From: Nonomuraea longispora
GTDB lineage: Bacteria > Actinomycetota > Actinomycetes > Streptosporangiales > Streptosporangiaceae
Length of the DNA: 64,000 nucleotides
Assembly: GCF_004348345.1 (NCBI RefSeq)
Contig: NZ_SMJZ01000006.1
Span: forward strand, 26,299-90,298
Direction: 5' to 3'
Shown here: positions 36,901-43,732 of the stretch, piece by piece
How positions within the stretch are numbered: position 1 is the stretch's first letter
Layout of the letters: each line of letters starts with the position of its first letter
Translations under genes and position numbers: made by a program
Notes under the pieces: generated by a model
Told to the model about the DNA's origin: nothing
Database searches by the model: none
Seen by the model: only the letters and a program-made list of their open reading frames with translations

Positions 36901-37650
36901 ATCTGGTGGGACGACAAGGTGGGGCAGGCGAGGATCTACTATGCCTCGACGAGCCGGCGACTGGTCGATGACGTCGCACGACTGCTTCTGCGGTGCAACG
37001 TGATGGCTCGCGTCAAAGAGGTGCGAAAGGGCAACCACTGGCCGTGCCATCAGTTGTTCGTCTACGGTGTGGAGAACCAGCTCCGGTTCTTGAAGGAGGT
37101 GGGGGCGCACGGCGAGCGTTCGAAGCAGGCCGATCGATGCATCACTCTCCTCCAGGAGATCAAGCGTGATGCCAATGTCGACACGGTTCCGCGTGACGTC
37201 TGGGGCCGCGTTCGAGGCGTTCTGGCAGAACGAAGCGTGAGTCATCGCCAGTTCTGCGGCAGCACGCTGGGGAAGCATGCACCGACTCGGGGACGGCTGG
37301 GCGAGGTGGCTGCAATTCTCGGCGATTCCGATCTCGAGATGTTGGCGACGAACGATGTGTTCTGGGACGAGATCGCCTCGATCGAACACCTGGGTGAGCA
37401 GCCGGTCTACGACGCCACGGTGCCAGGCACCCACAACTTCGTCGCGAATGGCATATCTGTCCACAACAGCATCGAGCAGGACGCCGACATGGTGATCCTT
37501 CTGCACCGGGAGGACGCGTACGAGCGGGAGTCGCCCAGGGCGGGCGAGGCCGACCTGATCGTGGCCAAGCACCGTAACGGCCCCACCGCCACCGTGACGG
37601 TGGCGTTCCAGGGCCACTACAGCCGCTTCGTCGACATGGCCCAGCACTAG
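33955..37650 (+). CDS. dnaB: Replicative DNA helicase DnaB with two inteins
   Basis: A 1231-residue precursor. Removing the inteins at residues 226-649 and 817-1171 leaves a normal 452-residue DnaB hexameric helicase, which unwinds DNA at the replication fork and binds primase. N-terminal domain: TPPHNIDAEQSVLGGMLLS. RecA-like domain: P-loop RPAIGK|ST (broken by intein 1), FSLEMSRNEITMRLL, Walker B FVVIDYLQLMSS, ISQLNRGPEQR, and DLRESG|SIEQDADMV (broken by intein 2), IVAKHRNGPTATVTVAF. ATG start with GAGGGGGCGCA upstream. A functional helicase requires both inteins to splice out. M. tuberculosis dnaB (Rv0058) also carries an intein. Confidence 0.95.
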   Translation: MSIDEETGGAGPGFERTPPHNIDAEQSVLGGMLLSKDAIADVVEILRSDDFYRPAHQMVYDVITDLYGRGEPADAVTVFDELQKRGEMARVGGAAYLHTLTAVVPTAANAGYYAKIVREQAILRRLIEAGTRIVSFGYGGQNEEVDDLVDRAQAEIYQVTERRTSEDYAPLADIMPGALDELEAIGSRGGQMVGVPTGFQDLDQLTNGLHPGQMIVVAARPAIGKALALDTPLPTPTGWTTMGEVRVGDQLIGADGRPTRVVAATDIMYARPCYEVEFSDGTVIVADAQHQWRTTTRASRRAAHVHWSGTAVEEARRSACTEPDKQVTHREALAVVGDTFRSVGKIPARVGGPVRTGYVRHLPAYPAAERVTTPKYAALTAEHKSVVTTEEIAASLRCGSDHRPNHAVAVAAPFDLAPQDVPLPPYALGVWLGDGESAAARFTTTDPEIIAHLRAEGLRITRAGSTITYRMSLPVAAPTCPDRGRPTSGLRYGTVEGILRTLGVLRDKHIPPVYLRASEQQRRELLAGLLDTGGDVGAAGRIRLALTNRSLAHDAFELVLSLGYEATMRTKPVDGRTESTCYVIDFTTPDKVFRLSRKASRQVGTAQPTMLVRYIVDVRPVPSRPVRCVEVDNADHMYLASRSCIPTHNSTLGLDFARSAAIKHGMATVIFSLEMSRNEITMRLLSAEARVALHAMRSGMMGDDDWTRLARRMSEVAEAPLFIDDSPNMSMMEIRAKCRRLKQRNDLRFVVIDYLQLMSSPKRVESRQNEVSEISRAIKLLAKELEVPVIAISQLNRGPEQRTDKRPQVSDLRESGCLTADTRILRADTGAEASLGDLLESGARDIPVWSLDERLRLVPRTMTHVFSSGVKDVFRLRLKSGSEITATANHPFMTYDGWRPLGELRPGVRLAVPRHVSAPQKLQEWREDEVVLLAHMIGDGSFARRQPIGPRSHEKFVPDGVFSLPTRQVALFLRHLWATDGCIWWDDKVGQARIYYASTSRRLVDDVARLLLRCNVMARVKEVRKGNHWPCHQLFVYGVENQLRFLKEVGAHGERSKQADRCITLLQEIKRDANVDTVPRDVWGRVRGVLAERSVSHRQFCGSTLGKHAPTRGRLGEVAAILGDSDLEMLATNDVFWDEIASIEHLGEQPVYDATVPGTHNFVANGISVHNSIEQDADMVILLHREDAYERESPRAGEADLIVAKHRNGPTATVTVAFQGHYSRFVDMAQH
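34630..35901 (+). mobile_element. Intein 1 in DnaB: class 3 intein with LAGLIDADG endonuclease domain
   Basis: 424 residues inserted between Lys and Ser of the P-loop. It starts ALALDTPLPTPTGW, so the usual Cys/Ser nucleophile at position 1 is absent. Instead it has the class 3 triad: Trp67 (block B, DAQHQW), Cys403 (block F, VRCVEVDNADHMYLA) and Thr422 (block G, PTHN), as in the mycobacteriophage Bethlehem DnaB intein. It ends His-Asn before extein Ser. The endonuclease has block C ALGVWLGDGE, but block E reads LAGLLDTGG: Gly replaces the expected catalytic Asp at intein position 308 (codon 35551-35553), so DNA cleavage is probably lost. Confidence 0.92.
36403..37467 (+). mobile_element. Intein 2 in DnaB: class 1 intein with internally deleted endonuclease
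   Basis: 355 residues inserted in DLRESG|SIEQDAD, the same site as the cyanobacterial Ssp DnaB intein. Splicing motifs are intact: Cys1 in CLTADTRILRAD, block B ATANHPFMTYDGW, block F VYDATVPGTHNFVANG, and block G VHN with Ser at +1. The LAGLIDADG domain has LLAHMIGDGS (first motif) and LRHLWATDGC (second), but only about 35 residues lie between them where roughly 100 are usual, and the family segment after the first motif is missing (RQPI joins GPRSHEKFVP directly). The central subdomain is thus deleted in frame. Codons are more A/T-ending than in the exteins. Confidence 0.9.
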
Positions 37651-37778
37651 CGCGGCCGCTGTAGGGTCCGCGCTTTGATGTCCCTTTCCGCGTCGCCTTG
37701 TCCCATAGATGGCCCTTAGGACACCATTCGCGGACTCGCAGGTCTACAGGGTCGCATGATCTAGCGATGTTTGTCCTT

Positions 37779-37859
37779 GCTCGGTGAAGGTGGTGCGGCT
37801 CAGTCAAGCTGACGTCGTGACTCAGTAGGTCTGATGTCGGCTCAGTGAAACCGATGCGG
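37779..37859. repeat. Four degenerate tandem ~20-bp repeats
   Basis: Four imperfect units, at 37779-37797, 37798-37818, 37819-37839 and 37840-37859, around the consensus GCTCAGTGAAGCTGATGTCG. Each carries GCTCRGT or ACTCAGT at its start. They lie in the 262-bp non-coding gap between dnaB and a phosphotransferase gene. The rest of the gap (37651-37778) shows nothing else I can name. Confidence 0.6.
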
Positions 37860-37912
37860 GCGCGCCTATAACCGGTTGCGCGCCGGTCTGGGCATGCCGC
37901 CAGAATTGGCGC

Positions 37913-38920
37913 GTGAGCGCGCCCGCCGATCTCGAGTTCCTGCCACGGCTGCTTGCAGCGTGGGGTTTCCCCCCGGGCACGACGATCACCCGAGCCGAGC
38001 AGGGAACCAACAACCAGACGTTCATGCTCCGCCAGGCGGACCTCCGATTCGTGCTCCAGGTCAGCCAGTCCCTGTCCGCCGCGCAGGTGGACGCCGAGCA
38101 CCAGATCTTGCGGTGGCTACGGCAGGCCGGACTTCCCTTCCAGGTGCCTGAGCCAGTCGCCGCGCTCAGCGGGTACACGGTGATCGAGACCGCGGCCGGG
38201 CCCGCGACCGTCTGCCGGTGGATCCCCGGCGTGCGGCCCGACCTCACGGGCCAGACGGCACTCGAGCGCTTCGGTCGGGCGGCCGGGCTGCTCGGCGAGG
38301 CGATGCTGGGCGTGCCGCCAGAAGACGGGCTGGGGCACTGGCGCGACAATCCTCTGACGCATCCCGCCGTGCCGCACATTGGCGCCCTTTGCCGTCAGCT
38401 GCGCGCCGCCGGGATCAGCACGGAGCGGGTCGCCCGTCTCGACGCCGTGGCGCGCCGCGTCGAGCGGGAGTGGCTTGCGGGCGGCGGCGCGCTGCCGACC
38501 CAGGTCATCCACGGTGACCTGGCGGCCTCGAACGTGCTGGTCGACGAGGACACCGGAGAGGTGAGCGGGGTGCTCGACTTCGAGTTCGCCGGGGTCGGCT
38601 TTCTGGTTCAGGACGTGACGGCGGCGCTGTTCTACAGCGGGGCCTTGGAGACGCGCGACTGGCAACTCCGCACGGCGGCCTTTCTCCGGGGGTACGCCTC
38701 GGTCCGCCCGCTGGACGCCGCCGAGGCCGACGCGCTGCCCCGGCTGCTCCTCGCCCGGGCCGTCGGTAGCGCTCTGTCGCGAGGGGGCCGCTGGCTGAAC
38801 GGGAAGGCAGAGCTCGGCGAGGTCGCCGACCGGATCCGTAAGCTGGAGGACACGACCCGCTGGCTCGACGCCAACGGCGGGAAGCTCCGGTCACTCGCGA
38901 CCGCCGGCGGGCACGGGTGA
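37913..38920 (+). CDS. Aminoglycoside phosphotransferase-family kinase (homoserine kinase II-like)
   Basis: A 335-residue protein of the APH/choline kinase superfamily. The nucleotide-binding lobe has QGTNNQTFMLRQADLRFVLQVSQ; the catalytic loop is VIHGDLAASNVLVDE with Asp and Asn, and the metal-binding aspartate is in GVLDFEFAGVG. The layout resembles ThrB2-like homoserine kinases and related small-molecule kinases. No evidence ties it to drug resistance. GTG start at 37913 without clear ribosome binding site, preceded by the tandem repeats. Substrate is unknown. Confidence 0.8.
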   Translation: MSAPADLEFLPRLLAAWGFPPGTTITRAEQGTNNQTFMLRQADLRFVLQVSQSLSAAQVDAEHQILRWLRQAGLPFQVPEPVAALSGYTVIETAAGPATVCRWIPGVRPDLTGQTALERFGRAAGLLGEAMLGVPPEDGLGHWRDNPLTHPAVPHIGALCRQLRAAGISTERVARLDAVARRVEREWLAGGGALPTQVIHGDLAASNVLVDEDTGEVSGVLDFEFAGVGFLVQDVTAALFYSGALETRDWQLRTAAFLRGYASVRPLDAAEADALPRLLLARAVGSALSRGGRWLNGKAELGEVADRIRKLEDTTRWLDANGGKLRSLATAGGHG

Positions 38921-39153
38921 CTCTGACGGGCGGCTGGCGCGTCCAGAGGTCGCGTTCACCTTCGCCTGGAGCAGGCGGGTAATCGAGTCGCGCGGCTGGG
39001 AATCCGAATGGTGGAGCGAGCCGGATCCGGTCGAGACCGAGAACATCCGGTTTCCCGGCGGGCCTGCTCAGGCCTGCTCGGGGATGTCGACGATGTCGCC
39101 GTTGCCCCAGCCCCCGAGCGCCGGGCCTCACAGGGTAATCGGCCGCGCGGCCC
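38921..39153. other. Intergenic gap with an uncalled open frame
   Basis: In the plus strand a frame running through 38910-39070 reads like real protein: DSDGRLARPEVAFTFAWSRR then VIESRGWESEWWSEPDPVET and ENIRFPGGPAQ. It has no start codon of its own and sits one frame away from the end of the upstream kinase gene. It may be the remains of a separate gene cut by a rearrangement, or an alternative end of the kinase by frameshift. No promoter or terminator is obvious. Confidence 0.35.
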
Positions 39154-40212
39154 TCAGCCGGTCTTCGCGGCGAAGGGGCCGCCGTCGCCGAAGACCAGCC
39201 GCGCGAAGTTCTCGCCGATGCGGCGGTGCCCTGCGGGATCGGGGTGGATCTCGTCGGGCAGGGGGAATTCGGCGTAGTCGCTCTCGCCGTAAAGGGCACG
39301 GCCGTCGAGGTAGTGCAGGTTCGGGTCGTCGGCCGTACGTTGTTCGACGATCCGCGCGAGTTCGCCACGGATGACGTTCAGGGTCAGGCGGCCGGCGGCG
39401 CGCTCGGCCGGGTCGCCCGTGGCCTTGAACCGCAGGGTCACGCCGTCGTAGTCGGGCGCGAGCGGGCCGGGGGTGTCCTCCTGGACCGGGCACAGGATGC
39501 TGGACACGACCAGCAGCGGAGTGGTCGGATGCCCCTCGCGGACGGTGTCGAGGAAGCCGTGGACCGCAGGGGTGAAGGCGCGCAGGCGCATCAGGTCGCC
39601 GTTGACGACATTGATGCCGAGCTTGACGCTGATCAGGTCGGCGGGGGTGTCCCGCATCGTACGTGCCGTGAACGGATCCAGCACGGCGCTGCCGCCGAAC
39701 CCGAGGTTGACCAGGTCCACCTCGCCCTGGGCGGCGGCCAGGGCCGGCCAGATGGCGGTCGGACGGGTGGCGTTCGAGCCGTGGCTGATCGAGCTGCCGT
39801 GGTGCAGCCACACCCTGCGCCCGGTGTCTCGTGCCGGCTCGACCGGGGCATCGGTACGCAGGGCGATCAGCTCGGTGACCTCCGTGTGCGGGAGCCAGAT
39901 CTCGATGTCCTTGTCGCCCGCCGGCAGATCGGTGAACCGGGCGGTGCCGGCCGGCCCCTCACGCACTTCGAAGGACTGGGTGACCATGTCGGTGATCGTG
40001 CGGAGCCGGCCGCCTGCCACGGTGGCCTGGGCGGCGAGCCGGCCGTCGGCCAGCAGGTCGTACACGCCGTCCGCCGGGGGAGGGTACCCCTGGATGACCC
40101 GTCTGGTGGGCAGGGTGTCCAGCTCGATCGTGGTGGCCCGGGTGCGGAAGACCAGGCGTACGCCGGAGGGCTGGGCCTCGGCGATGGCCAGCCGGTCGTC
40201 GGGGATCTGTCT
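39154..40212 (-). pseudogene. SGNH/GDSL hydrolase, N-terminally truncated
   Basis: The C-terminal ~350 codons of a GDSL-like esterase. Homology-like sequence runs from IPDDRLAIAEAQPSGVRLVF through a beta-sandwich domain (TTIELDTLPTRRVIQGYPPP), then the SGNH core with HHGSSISHGSNA (nucleophile Ser), INVVNGDLMRLRAFTP, and the catalytic Asp/His in LPDEIHPDPAGHRRIGENF. The natural N-terminus (about 30-40 residues) is missing: upstream of 40212 the DNA changes to the middle of a TetR gene in another frame. The first usable start inside is GTG at 40063-40065 (303 residues), which would cut into the N-terminal domain. It may still yield a protein, but the gene is broken. Confidence 0.75.
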
Positions 40213-40221
40213 GTCGGTAGG

Positions 40222-40393
40222 CGATCCTGGTCCTGAGGTCGTGAGAGCTCTTCAGGTGCGAGTAGGGGCTCGCGACCTTGACGTCGAACCGCCGGGCGAG
40301 CGCCGAAACGGTCACCTGGTCGAAGCCGACCTCGTCGGCCAGCTCCGCCCCCGCCCGGGTCAGCCGTTCGGGGGTCAGCCCTGCTCTCACCAT
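40222..40393 (-). pseudogene. TetR family regulator, 5' fragment
   Basis: ATG at 40391-40393 after GGAGGAAG begins MVRAGLTPERLTRAGAELAD, followed by a complete TetR helix-turn-helix (VTVSALARRFDVKVASPYSH, LKSSHDLRTRIA). After ~57 codons the ligand-binding domain is absent: the sequence passes directly into the truncated GDSL hydrolase gene, in a different frame. The frame stays open as junk to 39959. In intact loci of this type a TetR regulator lies next to a GDSL hydrolase gene, so one deletion explains both truncations. The small palindrome GGAA-T-TTCC (40424-40432) upstream could be its operator. Confidence 0.75.
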
Positions 40394-40599
40394 GAGCTTC
40401 CTCCTGTTCGCCGACAACTATAAGGAATTTCCCTAATAGCTTTAGGCAGGGGTGAGGAGCGCGGACGGCCGGTCACACCCGCCGTCCGTCCGTGACGGTG
40501 TGACCGAGCAGACAGCGGCCCCCGGAATGGCGCCTGATCGCTCCGGTGCTTCACCGGTGGAGCTTCGGTGCTCTGCCGAAGAGCGAAGGGAAGAACGCC

Positions 40600-41052
40600 A
40601 TGACCATCCTCGTCGCCTATGACGGCTCGGCCGACTCGCGCGCCGCCATCGAGTTCGCGGCCAAGCACCTGACCGCCGAGCCCACCGTCGTCGTCACGGT
40701 GTGGGAGCCGCTGCTCGTACAGATCAGGAGATATCCGCTGGTCGCGGCGGCGTTCGGCGTGGGAGCCGAGGACGAGGCTCACACGCAGGCCGAGCAGCAT
40801 GCGAAGGAGGGGGCGGACCTGGCGGTCGCGGGCGGGATGTCCGACGTCACCTACCGGGCGGTGGCCGACAACGAGTCGATCTGGAAGAAGATCGTGGACG
40901 TGGCGGACGAGATCGATGCCTCGCTCGTCGTCATCGGCTCGCGCGGCCTGGCAGGGGTCCGGTCGGTGCTGCTCGGCAGCGTCTCCAACCACGTGCTGCA
41001 CCACGCGGGCCGGCCCACGCTCATCGTCCCGCCGCAGAAGAACCCGTCGTAG
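40600..41052 (+). CDS. Universal stress protein, UspA family
   Basis: A 150-residue single-domain Usp. N-terminal MTILVAYDGSADSRAAIEFA and the C-terminal ATP-binding pattern SLVVIGSRGLAGVRSVLLGSVSNHVLHHAGRPTLIV (G-2x-G-9x-G-S/T), so it is the ATP-binding type. Function in actinomycetes is usually linked to stress and dormancy survival. ATG at 40600 after GAAGGGAAG. It stands alone, divergent from the TetR fragment, with a 206-bp upstream gap in which I see only the TetR-side palindrome. Confidence 0.9.
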   Translation: MTILVAYDGSADSRAAIEFAAKHLTAEPTVVVTVWEPLLVQIRRYPLVAAAFGVGAEDEAHTQAEQHAKEGADLAVAGGMSDVTYRAVADNESIWKKIVDVADEIDASLVVIGSRGLAGVRSVLLGSVSNHVLHHAGRPTLIVPPQKNPS

Positions 41053-41082
41053 GAGGAGCCGCGGCACGCGGGAGAACAGGGC

Positions 41083-41586
41083 TCAGGACACCTCGGTCGG
41101 CGGGACGCAGCAGGACGTGTGGGGAGGGCACAGCCGGGTGTCGATGCGCCGCGCGCCCGGCCCCTCGTCGCCGAGCCGATCGTACGGGTTCGCCACCGGG
41201 CACCGGTCCAGCGACAGGCAGCCGCACCCGATGCACTCGGTGAGATCGTCGCGCAGCCGCTGGAGCTGCTCGATGCGGTCGTCGAGCTCGCTCCGCCAGG
41301 CGGCCGACAACCGGGCCCAGTCGTCGCGGGTAGGGGTGCGTTCGTCGGGTAGCCGGCTGAGGGCGTCCTTGATGGTCTTCAAGGGGATGCCGATGCGTTG
41401 CGCCAGCCTGATGAAGGCGACCCTGCGCAGGCTGTCGCGGGCGTAGCGGCGCTGGTTGCCGGCCGTGCGGCGGCTCGTGAGGAGCCCCTTGGTCTCGTAG
41501 AAGTGCAGGGCTGAGACGGCGACACCGCTGCGCTCGGCGAGCTGGCCCACGGTGAGCTCTCGTGTGTTCCAGGCGACCTTCGTCAT
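41083..41586 (-). CDS. soxR: Redox-sensing transcriptional activator SoxR
   Basis: A 167-residue MerR-family protein. N-terminal DNA-binding domain [37 protein letters not shown], a dimerisation helix, and the [2Fe-2S] cluster motif C118-IG-C121-G-C123-LSLDR-C129. In streptomycetes SoxR responds to redox-active metabolites rather than superoxide; the same may apply here. Unusual feature: an additional cysteine group at the C-terminus (Cys153, Cys159, Cys160 in [12 protein letters not shown]). ATG at 41584-41586. It is followed closely by the Lrp gene on the same strand (9-bp gap upstream). Confidence 0.93.
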   Translation of the reverse strand: MTKVAWNTRELTVGQLAERSGVAVSALHFYETKGLLTSRRTAGNQRRYARDSLRRVAFIRLAQRIGIPLKTIKDALSRLPDERTPTRDDWARLSAAWRSELDDRIEQLQRLRDDLTECIGCGCLSLDRCPVANPYDRLGDEGPGARRIDTRLCPPHTSCCVPPTEVS

Positions 41587-41595
41587 ACCTGAAGT

Positions 41596-42027
41596 TTACT
41601 TGAGGGTCCGTTCGAAAAGCGTCTCCAGGACGACGACCGTCTGGGTGCCGGTCACCCCGTCCACCCCGAAGACCTGACGCAGGAGGTCCTGCAGTTCCTT
41701 GGGTCCGCTCGTACGCACCTTGAGCAGCACCGACGCGGGACCCGCGATGACGTGCGCCTCCTCGATCTCCGGGATCGCGGCCAGCCGGTCACCGCTGTCG
41801 CCCATCCATGTGCTGCCGTCGACCAGCACGTAGGCGGTGACCGTGCGCCCCATCGCCTCCTGGTCGACCTCGATCGTGGTGCGCCTGATGACGCCGCGCT
41901 CGCGCAGCTTGCGCACCCGCTCGTGCGCGGCGCCGCTGGACAGCCCCACCGCTTTGCCGAGCATCGCGTACGACCGCGTCGCGTCGTCCTGCAGCAGACC
42001 GATCAGCATCCTGTCTATATCGTCCAC
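41596..42027 (-). CDS. Lrp/AsnC family transcriptional regulator
   Basis: A 143-residue regulator. The N-terminal helix-turn-helix is DRMLIGLLQDDATRSYAMLGKAVGLSSGAAHERVRKLRERGVI; the C-terminal RAM domain follows (VTAYVLVDG...VIAGPASVLLKVRTSGPKELQDLL). GTG start at 42025-42027. It is divergent from the SMP-30 gene, with only 44 bp between the start codons, so it may control that gene. Amino-acid ligand is unknown. Confidence 0.9.
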   Translation of the reverse strand: MDDIDRMLIGLLQDDATRSYAMLGKAVGLSSGAAHERVRKLRERGVIRRTTIEVDQEAMGRTVTAYVLVDGSTWMGDSGDRLAAIPEIEEAHVIAGPASVLLKVRTSGPKELQDLLRQVFGVDGVTGTQTVVVLETLFERTLK

Positions 42028-42071
42028 AGCAGGATGATATCTCGTACTTTGCCCTACGCTCCGAACTCCGT

Positions 42072-42998
42072 ATGGTAGATGCCATGATGGACACGATCCC
42101 CACCGAGTTCGACGTGCTCGACGAACGGTTCGCCGCGGTCAACGGAGACGACAGGGTCGAACGCCTCCACATCGGCACCCGCTGGGCAGAGGGCCCGGTC
42201 TACTTCCCGGCCGGCCGGTTCCTCGTCTGGAGCGACATCCCCAATGACCGCATGCTGCGCTGGGACGAGACGACCGGCGTGGTCGGCACCTTCCGGCAGC
42301 CCGCCGGCTACTCCAACGGCAACACCCTCGACCGCGAGGGCCGGTTGATCAGCTGCGAGCACGGCAACCGCCGGGTCACCCGCACCGAGCACGACGGCTC
42401 GATCACGGTGATCGCCGACCGCTGGCAGGGCAGGCGGCTCAACAGCCCCAACGACGCGGTGGTGCGCTCCGACGGCTCCGTCTGGTTCACCGACCCGCCG
42501 TACGGCATCCTCAGCGACTACGAGGGCCACGCGGCCGAGCAGGAGATCGACGGCTGCCACGTCTACCGCGCGGACCCGGTGACGGGCGGGGTCCTCGTCG
42601 TGGCCGACGATTTCGTGCGGCCCAACGGCCTGGCCTTCTCGCCGGACGAGAGCCTGCTGTACGTCGCCGACACGCGGGCCAGGCACATCCGGGTGTTCGA
42701 CGTACGCGACGACGGCTCCCTCACGGGCGGCAAGGTGTTCGCCGACGGCTCCGCGAACGACAATTTCGACGGGATCCGGCTCGACGACACCGGCCGCGTC
42801 TGGACCGCGGCCGGCAAGGCGGTGCTCTGCTACGACCCCGACGGCACGCTGATCGGCCGGCTCGGGCTGCCGGAGTTCACCGCCAACCTGGTGTTCGGCG
42901 GGCCCAAGCGCAACCGCATGTTCATCACGGCCTCGACCTCTCTCTACTCGCTGATGACCAGCGTGACCGGCGCGCTTCCCGTGTGGGCCGCGCGCTAG
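42072..42998 (+). CDS. SMP-30/gluconolactonase family protein
   Basis: A 308-residue six-bladed beta-propeller lactonase. Family features: WAEGPVYFPAGRFLVWSDIPNDRMLRW with the metal-binding Glu, GYSNGNTLDREGRLISCEHGNRRVTR, LNSPNDAVVRSDGSVWFTDPPYGI (Asn/Asp ligands), and RPNGLAFSPDESLLYVADT. It likely opens a sugar lactone such as gluconolactone. Start ATG at 42072; two other in-frame ATGs lie at 42084 and 42087 and none has a strong ribosome binding site, so translation may be leaderless. Ends 2 bp before the stop of the convergent ABC permease. Confidence 0.88.
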   Translation: MVDAMMDTIPTEFDVLDERFAAVNGDDRVERLHIGTRWAEGPVYFPAGRFLVWSDIPNDRMLRWDETTGVVGTFRQPAGYSNGNTLDREGRLISCEHGNRRVTRTEHDGSITVIADRWQGRRLNSPNDAVVRSDGSVWFTDPPYGILSDYEGHAAEQEIDGCHVYRADPVTGGVLVVADDFVRPNGLAFSPDESLLYVADTRARHIRVFDVRDDGSLTGGKVFADGSANDNFDGIRLDDTGRVWTAAGKAVLCYDPDGTLIGRLGLPEFTANLVFGGPKRNRMFITASTSLYSLMTSVTGALPVWAAR

Positions 42999-43000
42999 CC

Positions 43001-43732
43001 TCACTCCCACCGGAAGAGCCGTACGGCCAGACCGCCGAAGATCACCAGCCCGGCGGCCACCACCGCGAGGTGCCCGAGCTCGGGAGACTGCCCGGCCCAG
43101 GCGTCCTTGAGCGCCTGGGCGAACGGCCCGGCCACGGAGAAGTCGCTGACGGCGCGCACCGCGTCCGGCATGATGTCGCGCGGCACCCACATCCCGCCCA
43201 GGAACATCAGCGGGAACATCACCACGGCCCCGATGCCGGGCGCGGTCTTGCCGTTCGGCGCGAGCGCGGCGATCACCAGCCCGATGGCCAGCAGCGCGGC
43301 GGTGCCCAGCAGGAACACGAGCACGAAGACCACCGGCCGCCCCGGCAGCGGCGCGCCGAACACCACGGCGGCGGCCACGATGAGCAGGGTCGCGGACACC
43401 ACGCCGACGACCAGGTTGATCAGCAGCTGCACGCCGAGCAGCCGCGCGGGATGCACGGGCGTGGTGGACATCCGCCGGAGCACCCCCCGCTCCCGGTACG
43501 TGGTGAGCACCGCGGGCACGATGTTGCAGGAAAGCGTGAGCAACGCCAGCAGCGTCATCATGGTGGGCAGCTGGGCGTCCACCATGCGCTCGCCCGACTC
43601 CCCGGCCTGCGTCATGACCGGGATGCTGAGGCCCAGCACGAGCAGCAGCCCGAGCGGCAGCCCGATGGTGAACAACAACGTCGGCCAGTCACGCAGGTAG
43701 AGCCTGGCCTCCAGGACCAACATCTTCGTCAC
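43001..43732 (-). CDS. ABC-2 type transporter permease
   Basis: A 243-residue six-helix membrane protein of the ABC-2 exporter type. It has TYRERGVLRRMSTTPVHPARLLGVQLLINL, the typical cytoplasmic coupling segment, and GAVVMFPLMFLGGMWVPRDIMPDAVRAVSDFSVAGPFAQAL, the family signature region. GTG start overlapping the ATPase stop (GTGA). With the ATPase upstream it forms an exporter, probably for an antimicrobial or lipid; divergent from the two-component system that may control it. Confidence 0.9.
   Translation of the reverse strand: MTKMLVLEARLYLRDWPTLLFTIGLPLGLLLVLGLSIPVMTQAGESGERMVDAQLPTMMTLLALLTLSCNIVPAVLTTYRERGVLRRMSTTPVHPARLLGVQLLINLVVGVVSATLLIVAAAVVFGAPLPGRPVVFVLVFLLGTAALLAIGLVIAALAPNGKTAPGIGAVVMFPLMFLGGMWVPRDIMPDAVRAVSDFSVAGPFAQALKDAWAGQSPELGHLAVVAAGLVIFGGLAVRLFRWE

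Noticed and set aside
37913..38920. Aminoglycoside resistance gene
   Set aside because: APH fold is clear, but the sequence resembles homoserine kinase II-like enzymes and nothing shows drug specificity.
38921..39153. Riboswitch or structured RNA
   Set aside because: No conserved riboswitch core could be recognised; the sequence looks like decayed coding DNA.
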